Assembly: GCF_021725675.1 (NCBI RefSeq)
Contig: NZ_JAKJPO010000001.1
Location: forward strand, 1,054,001 to 1,118,000
Direction: 5' to 3'
Length of the DNA stretch: 64,000 bases
Source of the DNA: Marilutibacter chinensis
GTDB taxonomy: Bacteria > Pseudomonadota > Gammaproteobacteria > Xanthomonadales > Xanthomonadaceae
Shown one piece after another: positions 26,511 through 34,399 of this stretch. The translations under genes and the position numbers were made by a program. How positions within the stretch are numbered: position 1 is the first letter of the stretch; the number at the start of each line of letters is the position of its first letter. Under the pieces are notes generated by a model. It had not been told where the DNA came from. It was given only the letters and a program-made list of their open reading frames with translations, and searched no databases.

Positions 26511-27152
26511 TCAGACCAGTTGCAGCTCGAATGCCTTCAACACCGCCCGGGTGCGGTCGCGTACGCCGAGTTTTGACAGGATGTTGGAAACGTGGTTCTT
26601 GATCGTGCCCTCGGCCACGCCGAGCGAGTTGGCGATTTCCTTGTTGGAGAAACCGCCGGCCATCAGGCGCAGGATCTCGGTTTCGCGGTCGGTCAGCGGA
26701 TCCGGGCGATCCAGGCTGACGAAGTCGTTGCGCATGTGCTCCAGTCCCGATAGCAACCGCTGCGTGACCGCCGGCTGCACCAGCGAACCGCCCTGGGCGA
26801 CGGTCTGGATCGCGCCCACCAGCTGCTCGAGCGAGACGTCCTTGAGCAGGTAGCCCTTGGCACCGGCTTTCAGCCCCGCCAGCACCAGCTGGTCGTCGTC
26901 GAAGGTGGTCAGGATGATGGTCGGCGGCAGGCTGTCGGTCCGGGCCAGCGCCTGCAGCGCCTCCAGCCCCGACATCACCGGCATCCGCATGTCCATCAGC
27001 ACGACATCGGGCTTGATCTCGGGAACCATTTCCACCGCCTGGCGCCCGTCGCCGGCCTCGGCCACCACCTCGATGCCCTCGGCCAGCGACAGCAGGGACC
27101 GTACCCCCTGCCGGACCAGGGTCTGATCGTCAACAAGCAATACGCGGATCAT
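26511..27152 (-). CDS. LuxR-type response regulator
   Basis: A 213-residue NarL/DesR-type regulator. The receiver domain has the acidic pair D8-D9 in LLVDDQ, the phospho-acceptor D54 in VLMDMRMP and the conserved Lys in GAKGYLLKD. The C-terminal LuxR HTH is LTDRETEILRLMAGGFSNKEI through EGTIKNHVSNILSKLGVRDR. It overlaps the kinase gene by four bases (ATGA), so the two form one transcript and a cognate pair. Its 3' end is duplicated downstream. Confidence 0.92.
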   Translation of the reverse strand: MIRVLLVDDQTLVRQGVRSLLSLAEGIEVVAEAGDGRQAVEMVPEIKPDVVLMDMRMPVMSGLEALQALARTDSLPPTIILTTFDDDQLVLAGLKAGAKGYLLKDVSLEQLVGAIQTVAQGGSLVQPAVTQRLLSGLEHMRNDFVSLDRPDPLTDRETEILRLMAGGFSNKEIANSLGVAEGTIKNHVSNILSKLGVRDRTRAVLKAFELQLV

Positions 27153-28345
27153 GCAACCGCTCCTTCAGGGGGGATCATCGTGGCCGGCAACATCAGGCGC
27201 AAGGCGAAGCCTGCCTGTGGCCGTGTTTCGATCTTCAGGTCGCCGCCGTACTGGCCGAGCCGCTCGCGCATGCCGCGCAGGCCGTTGCCGGACACGGGAG
27301 AGCTGGCACCCCGGCCGTCGTCGCGCGCTTCCATCACGATCATGTCGCCGTCCCGGTACGCCTTCACCCACAGATTACCCGCACCGGCGTGGCGGACGGT
27401 ATTGGTGATGATTTCCTGGGTGCTGCGCAGCAGGATGTGCGCGCGCTCGGGGTCGTCGAGCGTCAGCGGCGACTCGATGTCCATGTGGATCCGCAGCGAC
27501 GGCACGTTCTCCGCCAGCGGGCGCAGCGCCGCCTCCAGGTCGATCGCCCCGCCCTCGCGCAACTGGCTGACCGCCTCGCGGACGTCGGTCAACAGCAGCC
27601 GCGCGAGGGTGTGGGCCTGGCGCACGTGCTCCCGGACCCGCCCCTCGGACAGGTGGCCGGCAACTTCCAGGTTCAGGCTCAGCGCGGTCAGGTGGTGACC
27701 GAGCAGGTCGTGCAGCTCGCGCGAGATCCGGGTGCGCTCGTTGACCCGGGCACTCTCGGCCAGCAGGGCACGGGTCGCGCGCAGTTCCGAATTCAGCCGC
27801 CGCTGCTCCTCGCGGGCCAGCGACTGCTGGCGCGCGACCAGGCTGGTCACGAACACGAAGCCCGAGAAACCGGCGTACAGCACCGACTGCATCACCGCCT
27901 CGAAGATCGGCAGGTCCAGGCGGACATACACCGGGACGATGATCAGCTGGCTCATCACCAGCCACGCGATACCGACCCACAACGGCAGCATCCACGGCAG
28001 GACGCTGGCGGTCACCATCAGCAGGATGCTGCCCAGCCCGGTTTCGGTGAAGTAGCTGACCCCGACCGCGCTGGCGGTCAGCACCAGCAACGAGACCTGG
28101 TCGAACCAGCCGGTCTGGCGGAAGCCGAGCTGACGGGTCAGCCAGGCGTAGCTGATGCCGAACAGGGCGTAGGCCGAGATCGCCGCCCACGGCACCGACT
28201 GCAGCGCGCCGGCGCCATCGAGGATCCCGCCCGCCTCCAGCAGCCAGGACCATGAATAGAGGTAAAGCAGCGGCACCCCGACCACGACCCAGGTGAACAG
28301 GCCCGCATAGCGCAGCAGTCGGGAATGGTTCAGGCGATTCAGCAT
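27149..28345 (-). CDS. sensor histidine kinase, DesK-like
   Basis: A HisKA_3-type kinase of 398 residues. About five or six hydrophobic segments fill residues 10-170. The dimerisation helix carries the phospho-acceptor H212 in RISRELHDLLGHHLTAL, and the ATPase domain has EIITNTVRHAGA (N box), EARDDGRGA (G1) and GNGLRGMRERLGQYGG (G2). The membrane part has no periplasmic sensor domain, so it resembles DesK, which reads membrane state; the stimulus here is unknown. Confidence 0.9.
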   Translation of the reverse strand: MLNRLNHSRLLRYAGLFTWVVVGVPLLYLYSWSWLLEAGGILDGAGALQSVPWAAISAYALFGISYAWLTRQLGFRQTGWFDQVSLLVLTASAVGVSYFTETGLGSILLMVTASVLPWMLPLWVGIAWLVMSQLIIVPVYVRLDLPIFEAVMQSVLYAGFSGFVFVTSLVARQQSLAREEQRRLNSELRATRALLAESARVNERTRISRELHDLLGHHLTALSLNLEVAGHLSEGRVREHVRQAHTLARLLLTDVREAVSQLREGGAIDLEAALRPLAENVPSLRIHMDIESPLTLDDPERAHILLRSTQEIITNTVRHAGAGNLWVKAYRDGDMIVMEARDDGRGASSPVSGNGLRGMRERLGQYGGDLKIETRPQAGFALRLMLPATMIPPEGAVA

Positions 28346-28491
28346 CCCGGCATGCTAGCCCTATCAGGGACTTGCGTAGCCGTCCGAAAGTCATGGAATC
28401 GTCATCGCCCAGTCGCCCGGACCCCGCAGCCATGCGATAATCCGCGATGCTGGCGCCGCACGCGTCGGCCCGAAACATCATGGAGTCAGGA

Positions 28492-29094
28492 ATGTCGATC
28501 GTCGTCCGCGACGTGCGCGAGCACGAGCTGGATTCCGTCCTTGCCCTCAACAACGCCGCCGGACCCGCCATCCTGCCGCTCGATGCGGCCCGGGTGCGTC
28601 ACTTCTACGATACCGCCGAGTACTTCCGCGTCGCCCTGCGCGACGACATGCTCGCCGGCTTCCTGATCGGCGTCGGCAGCGGCTCGGACCACGACAGCAG
28701 CAACTTCCGCTGGTTCCGCGAGCGCCACGCGGACTTCTTCTACATCGACCGCATCGTGGTCGCCAGCCGGCGCCGCGGCGGCGGCGTCGGCCGCGCGCTC
28801 TATGCCGACGCGCAGAGCTACGCCGAGCTGCGCTATCCGCAGATGGCCTGCGAGGTGTTCCTCGAGGGCGGCCACGACCCGGCGCTGCTGTTCCACGGCA
28901 GCTTCGGCTTCCGCGAGGTCGGCCAGCACGTGATGCCCGAGGTTGGCATCCGCACCGCGATGCTGATGAAGGCGCTGTGCAGCTACCCCTGGGTTCGCGA
29001 GACCTACGGTGACGACCTGCCCGACGAGGACTGGGTCCGCGCGCGCCGGACGGTCGCCACCACGCCGCGCCTGACCGGAACCACCGGCCGATGA
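28492..29094 (+). CDS. GNAT family N-acetyltransferase
   Basis: A 200-residue acetyltransferase with the acetyl-CoA pyrophosphate loop in IDRIVVASRRRGGGVGRALYAD. GGAG lies six bases before the ATG at 28492; another ATG at 28480 would add four residues. The gene ends in an ATGA overlap with minC, which couples their translation. Whether the enzyme has a division-related substrate is unknown. Confidence 0.8.
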   Translation: MSIVVRDVREHELDSVLALNNAAGPAILPLDAARVRHFYDTAEYFRVALRDDMLAGFLIGVGSGSDHDSSNFRWFRERHADFFYIDRIVVASRRRGGGVGRALYADAQSYAELRYPQMACEVFLEGGHDPALLFHGSFGFREVGQHVMPEVGIRTAMLMKALCSYPWVRETYGDDLPDEDWVRARRTVATTPRLTGTTGR

Positions 29095-29864
29095 GCGCGG
29101 CGGCAATGGACTATGAACAGGCAGGCGAACTGAAGATAGGTCAGGTCGGTATCGCCAACCTCCGCGTCCGCACACTCGACGTGACGCGCCTGATCGACGA
29201 GATGCGCCAGCGCGTCCAGCGCGCGCCCCGGCTGTTCGCCCGGGCGGCAGTGGTCATCGATTTCGGCGGCTTGCCGGAAGTCCCCGACGAGGCCACCGCC
29301 CGCGCCCTGCTCGACGGGCTGCGCGACGCCGGCGTGCTGCCGGTCGCCCTCGCCTACGGGACCACCGCGACCGAGCGCCTGTCCGAGGCGTTGGGACTGC
29401 CCCTGCTGGCCAAGTTCCGCGCCCAGTACGAGCGCAGCGACGCGGCCGCTCCGGCGCCGGTCGCGGCCCAGGAAGCGCCCCGTCCGGCCCCCGCGGCTGC
29501 TAGCGCCCCGGCATCCGCCGCCGGGCCCGGACCCAGCCCCGGCCTGATCCAGGCCGCGCCGGTCCGTTCCGGCCAGCAGATCTACGCCGACAACCGCGAC
29601 CTGACCGTGCTGACCTCGGTCGGCGCCGGCGCGGAGGTGATCGCCGACGGTTCGGTCCATATCTACGGCCCGCTGCGCGGTCGCGCGCTCGCCGGCGCCC
29701 AGGGCAACGAAAAAGCCCGTATCTTCTGCCGAGAGTTCCACGCGGAGCTGGTGGCCGTGGCCGGGCACTATCGCGTGCTCGAAGACATCCCTTCCGACCT
29801 GCGCGGCAAAGCCGTGCAGATCTGGCTGGAAGACCAACAACTAAAAATCGCGGCACTGGACTGA
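29091..29864 (+). CDS. minC: septum site-determining protein MinC
   Basis: Inhibits FtsZ polymerisation and is recruited to the membrane by MinD. The N-terminal FtsZ-inhibiting domain (residues 1-115) is followed by an Ala/Pro linker of about 45 residues. The C-terminal beta-helix domain has QIYADNRDLTVLTSVGAGA, the GSVHIYGPLRGRALAGA signature and ARIFCREFHAELVAVAG. Length is 257 residues, slightly longer than the 231 of E. coli because of the linker. First of minCDE and coupled to the GNAT gene upstream. Confidence 0.95.
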   Translation: MSAAAMDYEQAGELKIGQVGIANLRVRTLDVTRLIDEMRQRVQRAPRLFARAAVVIDFGGLPEVPDEATARALLDGLRDAGVLPVALAYGTTATERLSEALGLPLLAKFRAQYERSDAAAPAPVAAQEAPRPAPAAASAPASAAGPGPSPGLIQAAPVRSGQQIYADNRDLTVLTSVGAGAEVIADGSVHIYGPLRGRALAGAQGNEKARIFCREFHAELVAVAGHYRVLEDIPSDLRGKAVQIWLEDQQLKIAALD

Positions 29865-29889
29865 TGCCGCACCATCGGAGGACTTGAAC

Positions 29890-30699
29890 TTGGCCGAAAT
29901 CATCGTAGTCACGTCAGGCAAGGGCGGCGTCGGCAAGACCACCACCAGCGCGAGCCTCGCCTGCGGCCTCGCCCGCCGCGGGCACAAGGTCGCGGTCATC
30001 GATTTCGACGTCGGCCTGCGCAACCTCGACCTGATCATGGGCTGCGAGCGCCGCGTCGTGTACGACTTCGTCAACGTGGTCAACGGCGAATCCACGCTCA
30101 AACAGTCGCTGATCAAGGACAAGCGCTTCGACAACCTGTACGTGCTGGCCGCGTCGCAGACCCGCGACAAGGACGCGCTGACGATGGAAGGCGTGGAGAA
30201 GGTGCTCAAGGAACTGGCCGACGACGGCTTCGACTACATCGTCTGCGACTCGCCGGCCGGCATCGAGAAGGGCGCCTACCTGGCGATGTACTTTTCCGAC
30301 CAGGCCGTGGTCGTGGTCAATCCCGAGGTCTCCTCGGTCCGCGACTCCGACCGCATTCTCGGCCTGCTGTCTTCGAAGACGAAGAAGGCCGAGAACGGCG
30401 AGCGGGTCAAGGAACACCTGCTGCTGACCCGTTACAGCCCCAAGCGCGTGGAGACCGGCGAGATGCTCAGCGTCGGGGACGTCGAGGAGATCCTGGGCCT
30501 GAAGACGATCGGCGTGATTCCCGAGTCGACCGACGTGCTCAACGCCTCGAACAAGGGCGAGCCGGTGATCCTCGACACCGAATCCGACGCGTCGCAGGCC
30601 TACGACGACGCGGTCGCCCGCCTGCTCGGCGACACCCGCCCGATGCGTTTCACCACCGTGGAGAAGAAGGGCTTCTTCAGCAAGATGTTCGGAGGCTGA
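29890..30699 (+). CDS. minD: septum site-determining ATPase MinD
   Basis: A deviant Walker-A ParA-family ATPase that oscillates with MinE and carries MinC to the membrane. [13 protein letters not shown] lies at residues 8-20, [16 protein letters not shown] marks the switch region, and the C terminus ends in the amphipathic membrane helix [11 protein letters not shown]. The TTG at 29890 is chosen because it reproduces the usual AEIIVV N terminus and GGAGG lies 10 bases before it; a TTG at 29884 is the alternative. No ATG is available. Confidence 0.95.
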   Translation: MAEIIVVTSGKGGVGKTTTSASLACGLARRGHKVAVIDFDVGLRNLDLIMGCERRVVYDFVNVVNGESTLKQSLIKDKRFDNLYVLAASQTRDKDALTMEGVEKVLKELADDGFDYIVCDSPAGIEKGAYLAMYFSDQAVVVVNPEVSSVRDSDRILGLLSSKTKKAENGERVKEHLLLTRYSPKRVETGEMLSVGDVEEILGLKTIGVIPESTDVLNASNKGEPVILDTESDASQAYDDAVARLLGDTRPMRFTTVEKKGFFSKMFGG

Positions 30700-30701
30700 T
30701 G

Positions 30702-30962
30702 ATGGGACTGTTCGACTTCCTGCTGGCCAAGAAGCAGACCGCCTCGGTCGCCAAGGACCGCCTGCGGATCATCGTCGCCCACGAGCGCGCGACCCGTGGC
30801 GGTCCCGACTACCTGCCGACCCTGCAGCGCGAACTGCTGGAAGTGATCCGCAAGTACGTCAACGTCGACGCCGAGGCGGTGAAGGTCGACCTGATCGGCG
30901 AAGGCGACAACAAGGTGCTGGACATCTCGGTCGCGCTGCCGGAAAACACCGCCCAGGCGTGA
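30702..30962 (+). CDS. minE: cell division topological specificity factor MinE
   Basis: 86 residues beginning [14 protein letters not shown], the amphipathic membrane-targeting segment, then [13 protein letters not shown], the MinD-contact helix, and the dimerisation domain [10 protein letters not shown]. It stimulates the MinD ATPase. The ATG at 30702 lies six bases after GGAGG; a second ATG at 30699 overlaps the minD stop and would add one Met. Confidence 0.95.
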   Translation: MGLFDFLLAKKQTASVAKDRLRIIVAHERATRGGPDYLPTLQRELLEVIRKYVNVDAEAVKVDLIGEGDNKVLDISVALPENTAQA

Positions 30963-31047
30963 GAGCGGAAGGAAGGCGGGACATACCGGGAACTCCGTTC
31001 TTGCCCCGGCCGCCTGACTCCCGACGCTTCACCCGCTTCCCCCGTTC

Positions 31048-31563
31048 ATGCTGACCCTCGCCGACATCGCCTTCGACGACGCCGCCCGCCTGCTCGCCGG
31101 CTACGGCCTTCGGCTGGAACGCGTGGCCGACGGCGCCGGAATCCCCGGCAGCTACTGGGGCGACTGCGAGGCCGGACTGATCGGCTGCACCGTCTACGCC
31201 CGCGGCGATACGCCGGTGCATTCGCTACTGCACGAGGCGGCGCACCTGATCGTACTGCCGCCGGAGCGCCGCGCCGCCGTCCACACCGACGCCACCGACT
31301 CGATCGAGGAGGAGGACGCCGTCTGCGTATTGCAGGCCCTGCTCGGCGATGCCCTCCCCGGCGTGGGTCGCACACGCGTGCTCGCCGACATGGACGCCTG
31401 GGGCTACACCTTCAGGCTGGGGTCCGCGCGGGACTACTTCGAGCGCGATGCCGGTGCCGCGTGGAAGTGGCTGCAGGCCCGCGGTCTCGCCGACGCCGTG
31501 TCGCGCAGGCTGGTCCCACCGTCCGCCCCCGGACGGACCACCGTCGCGACGGGCCGGCACTGA
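31048..31563 (+). CDS. hypothetical protein with HExxH metallopeptidase motif
   Basis: The 171-residue product has LLHEAAHLIV with H62-E63-x-x-H66 in a hydrophobic helix, the zincin core, and an acidic cluster SIEEED at residues 85-90 that could supply a third zinc ligand. Two cysteines lie in GDCEAGLIGC before it. No signal peptide is present, so it would work in the cytoplasm. It sits 85 bases after minE on the same strand. Peptidase activity is inferred from the motif only; it is not a recognised characterised family. Confidence 0.6.
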   Translation: MLTLADIAFDDAARLLAGYGLRLERVADGAGIPGSYWGDCEAGLIGCTVYARGDTPVHSLLHEAAHLIVLPPERRAAVHTDATDSIEEEDAVCVLQALLGDALPGVGRTRVLADMDAWGYTFRLGSARDYFERDAGAAWKWLQARGLADAVSRRLVPPSAPGRTTVATGRH

Positions 31564-31644
31564 TCTCACTTGCGTCGGCTACGGGGGAACTCTAGCCTTC
31601 CCAGTTCAGCGCATCGACGCGACCCTGTTCGAGGAGAGCTACCC

Positions 31645-33663
31645 ATGAAACCCGTCCGCGCGCTACTCGCGCTCAGCGTCACCGCCGCCGTGCTCGGCCT
31701 GTCCGCCTGCTCCCGCGACGGCGGCGAGGATGCCGCCGGCACCGCGACCGCGCCGGAAGGCGAGACCGCCGACCAGTTCATCGCCCGCGTCAACGACGAA
31801 ATGCGTGCGATGTATCCGGAGATCACCTCGGCCCAGTGGCTCGCCTCCACCTACATCAACAGCGACAGCCAGCTGATCGCGTCCAAGGCCAACGAGCGCA
31901 TGCTCGCCCAGCTCAACAGCTGGATCGAGCAGGCCCGGAAGTTCGAGGGCCAGGAAATGTCGCCGCAGACCGCGCGCTCGATCCAGTTGCTCAAGCTCGG
32001 GACGTCGATGCCGGCACCGAAGGATCCGGCCAAGCTGGAGGAACTGGCCAAGCTGGCGACCAAGATGGAAGGCATGTACGGCGCCGGTACCTACTGCAAG
32101 GGCGAAGGCGACGACAAGCAATGCCGCCAGCTCGGCGAACTCGAGGACGTGCTGCGCCACGACCGCGACTACGACGACCAGCTCGATGCCTGGCGGGGCT
32201 GGCACACCATTTCGGTGCCGATGCGGCAAGATTACACCCGCTTCGTCGAACTGGTGAACGACGGCGCCCGCGAAATGGGATACGCGGACGCCGGCGAGAT
32301 GTGGCGCTCCGGCTACGACATGACCCCGGTCGAGATCGCGGCGGAGACCGACCGGCTGTGGGGCCAGGTCAAGCCGCTGTACGAACAGCTGCATTGCTAT
32401 ACCCGCACGCGTCTGGAGGCCAAGTACGGTGCCGACAGGGGCGCGGTCGCAGGCGGCATGCTGCCGGCCCACCTGATGGGCAACATGTGGCAGCAGGACT
32501 GGGGCAATCTGTGGGACATCCTCGCGCCGTACCGGAGCGCCGGCAATCTCGACATCACCGGCGCACTGGAAAGCCAGTGGCAGCAGAACTTCTCCACCGA
32601 GATGGCCAGGCACCGTGGCGAGCGCAATGCGTCCGACCTGGTCGAGATGGAGCGCGCTGCCGACCTCGCCACCGCCCGCCAGATGACCGAGCGCGCCGAG
32701 GACTTCTACACCTCACTGGGCATGCCCAAGTTGCCGGCCACGTACTGGGACAAGACCCAGTTCATCAAGCCTCGCGACCGCGATGTGGTCTGCCACGCCA
32801 GCGCCTGGCCGATGGACATGGCCGACGATGTGCGCACCAAGATGTGCATCAAGCCGAACGAGGAAGACTTCACCACGATCTACCACGAGCTCGGCCACGT
32901 CTATTACTACCTGCTGTACAAGGACCAGCCGCCGATCTTCCAGGCCGGCGCCCACGACGGCTTCCATGAGGCGATCGGCGACACCATCGTTCTGGCGATG
33001 ACGCCGGAGTACCTGCACTCGATCGGCCTGGTCGGCGAGCCGCAACAGAGCGAGCAGGCGCTGATCAACGCGCAGATGCGCATGGCGCTGGCCAAGGTCT
33101 CGTTCCTGCCGTTCGGCCTGATGATCGATCGCTGGCGCTGGGGTGTGTTCGACGGCACGATCAAGCCGGAGGACTACAACAAGGCCTGGTGGGACCTGAA
33201 GGCGAAATACCAGGGCGTCGCCCCGGTGACCTCGCGCGGCGAGGAGTTCTTCGACCCGGGCGCCAAGTACCACGTGCCGGGCAACACCCCGTACACCCGT
33301 TATTTCCTCTCGCACGTGCTGCAGTTCCAGTTCTACAAGGCGCTGTGCGATGCCTCCGGCCACGAGGGCCCGCTGTACGAATGCAGCTTCTACGGCGACA
33401 AGGAAGCGGGCGAGAAATTCCAGGCGATGCTCGGCAAGGGTGCAAGCCAGCCGTGGCAGCAGACCCTGAAGGAGCTGACCGGCGGCGAGACCATGGACGC
33501 CTCGGCGGTACTGGAGTACTTCGCGCCGTTGCAGGACTGGCTCAAGCAGCAGAACGAGGGCAAGACCTGCGGCTGGCAGGCGAGCGCCGCCCCGGCACCG
33601 GCCGCCCCGGCCGCCGAAGGTGGCGATACCGCAGCGGAACAGGAGCAGCCGGCCAAGGGCTGA
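31645..33663 (+). CDS. M2 family peptidyl-dipeptidase lipoprotein (ACE-like)
   Basis: A bacterial homologue of angiotensin-converting enzyme that releases C-terminal dipeptides. The zinc site is complete: HELGH (H414, E415, H418) and HEAIGD with E442. The lipobox LGLSAC puts it on a lipid anchor in the periplasm; the ATG at 31645 is fixed by GAGGAG and the signal peptide. The 672-residue length fits a single-domain ACE. The C terminus is an Ala/Pro/Glu-rich tail. Confidence 0.93.
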   Translation: MKPVRALLALSVTAAVLGLSACSRDGGEDAAGTATAPEGETADQFIARVNDEMRAMYPEITSAQWLASTYINSDSQLIASKANERMLAQLNSWIEQARKFEGQEMSPQTARSIQLLKLGTSMPAPKDPAKLEELAKLATKMEGMYGAGTYCKGEGDDKQCRQLGELEDVLRHDRDYDDQLDAWRGWHTISVPMRQDYTRFVELVNDGAREMGYADAGEMWRSGYDMTPVEIAAETDRLWGQVKPLYEQLHCYTRTRLEAKYGADRGAVAGGMLPAHLMGNMWQQDWGNLWDILAPYRSAGNLDITGALESQWQQNFSTEMARHRGERNASDLVEMERAADLATARQMTERAEDFYTSLGMPKLPATYWDKTQFIKPRDRDVVCHASAWPMDMADDVRTKMCIKPNEEDFTTIYHELGHVYYYLLYKDQPPIFQAGAHDGFHEAIGDTIVLAMTPEYLHSIGLVGEPQQSEQALINAQMRMALAKVSFLPFGLMIDRWRWGVFDGTIKPEDYNKAWWDLKAKYQGVAPVTSRGEEFFDPGAKYHVPGNTPYTRYFLSHVLQFQFYKALCDASGHEGPLYECSFYGDKEAGEKFQAMLGKGASQPWQQTLKELTGGETMDASAVLEYFAPLQDWLKQQNEGKTCGWQASAAPAPAAPAAEGGDTAAEQEQPAKG

Positions 33664-33684
33664 TCGCCGCCATCGCGCTGCAAC

Positions 33685-33712
33685 AAAAGGGCCGGCGATT
33701 GCCGGCCCTTTT
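33685..33712 (+). terminator. intrinsic terminator after the M2 peptidase gene
   Basis: AAAAGGGCCGGC-gatt-GCCGGCCCTTTT, a 12-bp stem with a T-rich end, directly after the stop codon. Confidence 0.85.
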
Positions 33713-33743
33713 GCTTTGCCTTGTCACCGTTTTGCGCATGAGC

Positions 33744-34236
33744 AAAGGCTCCGGCGCTTTGAATCAAGGTCGAAGGCTTCCGCCACCAAGGCGGCGGGTA
33801 ACTTTTCTTTGTTGGCCCAAAGAAAAGTCACCAAAAGAAAGGGCCTCCCCGACAGAGCTCAATCGTGAACGGTGGATGCTTCGGGATTTTTCGACTCGCC
33901 ATCCATGGCTCGATCGAAAAACGGCGCGCGGTGCGGGCAGGCGTGGCTCCAGTGGGAGATCAAGATCGGCTTGATGCTGTTGCTGTCGATCTTCGGCGAC
34001 TTAAAGCACGCCGAGCACCGCAGGTCGAAGCGGTCGTAGAGGTGCCCATGTCTGAGCGTCGCGAAGCGGCGCGAGTTTGGGCACCGTGCCGCTTCGAGCG
34101 AGGAGCGCAGGGGACCGGGGCGGCGCAGCCGACCCGGCGGGCGTCAGGAGCAGGCGGTTTTGGTTACTTTTGCCAAGACAAAAGGAACCCGCCGATAGGC
34201 GGAAGCCTTTGATCTTGATTCAAAGCTCTGGAACCT
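33744..34236. repeat. inverted pair of intergenic repeat elements with conserved core
   Basis: At 33744-33838 (+) and 34158-34236 (-) are two diverged copies of one element: both contain GCTTTGAATCAAGRTC, AAGGCTTCCGCC, a GCGGGT.ACTTTT core and CCAAAAG. Copy one also has a self-dyad CTTTTCTTTG...CAAAGAAAAG. The 320 bases between hold the dyad TTTTTCGA...TCGAAAAA and the tract GCACCGTGCCGCTTCGAGCGAGGAGCGCAG. From memory this layout recurs between genes in Xanthomonadaceae. No protein gene is supported here. Confidence 0.6.
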
Positions 34237-34399
34237 CTGACTCAGGTTCCGGCGCTGGGTGAATTCCGGACGGGCAAGACCGCCAGCATCCGCTCCGCCA
34301 CATGGGTGGCGGAAGCCGTTGACTCCCACAGAAGCCAGAGAAGCCGGGCGACACCAGCCCACACAATCGATCAACGGCAACTGCCAAAAAGCAGGGCGA

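Noticed and set aside
33865-34212. 115-residue protein gene inside the repeat region
   Set aside because: The frame spans the conserved noncoding repeat core and has no ribosome site or family; the core recurs without a fixed frame as far as I recall.
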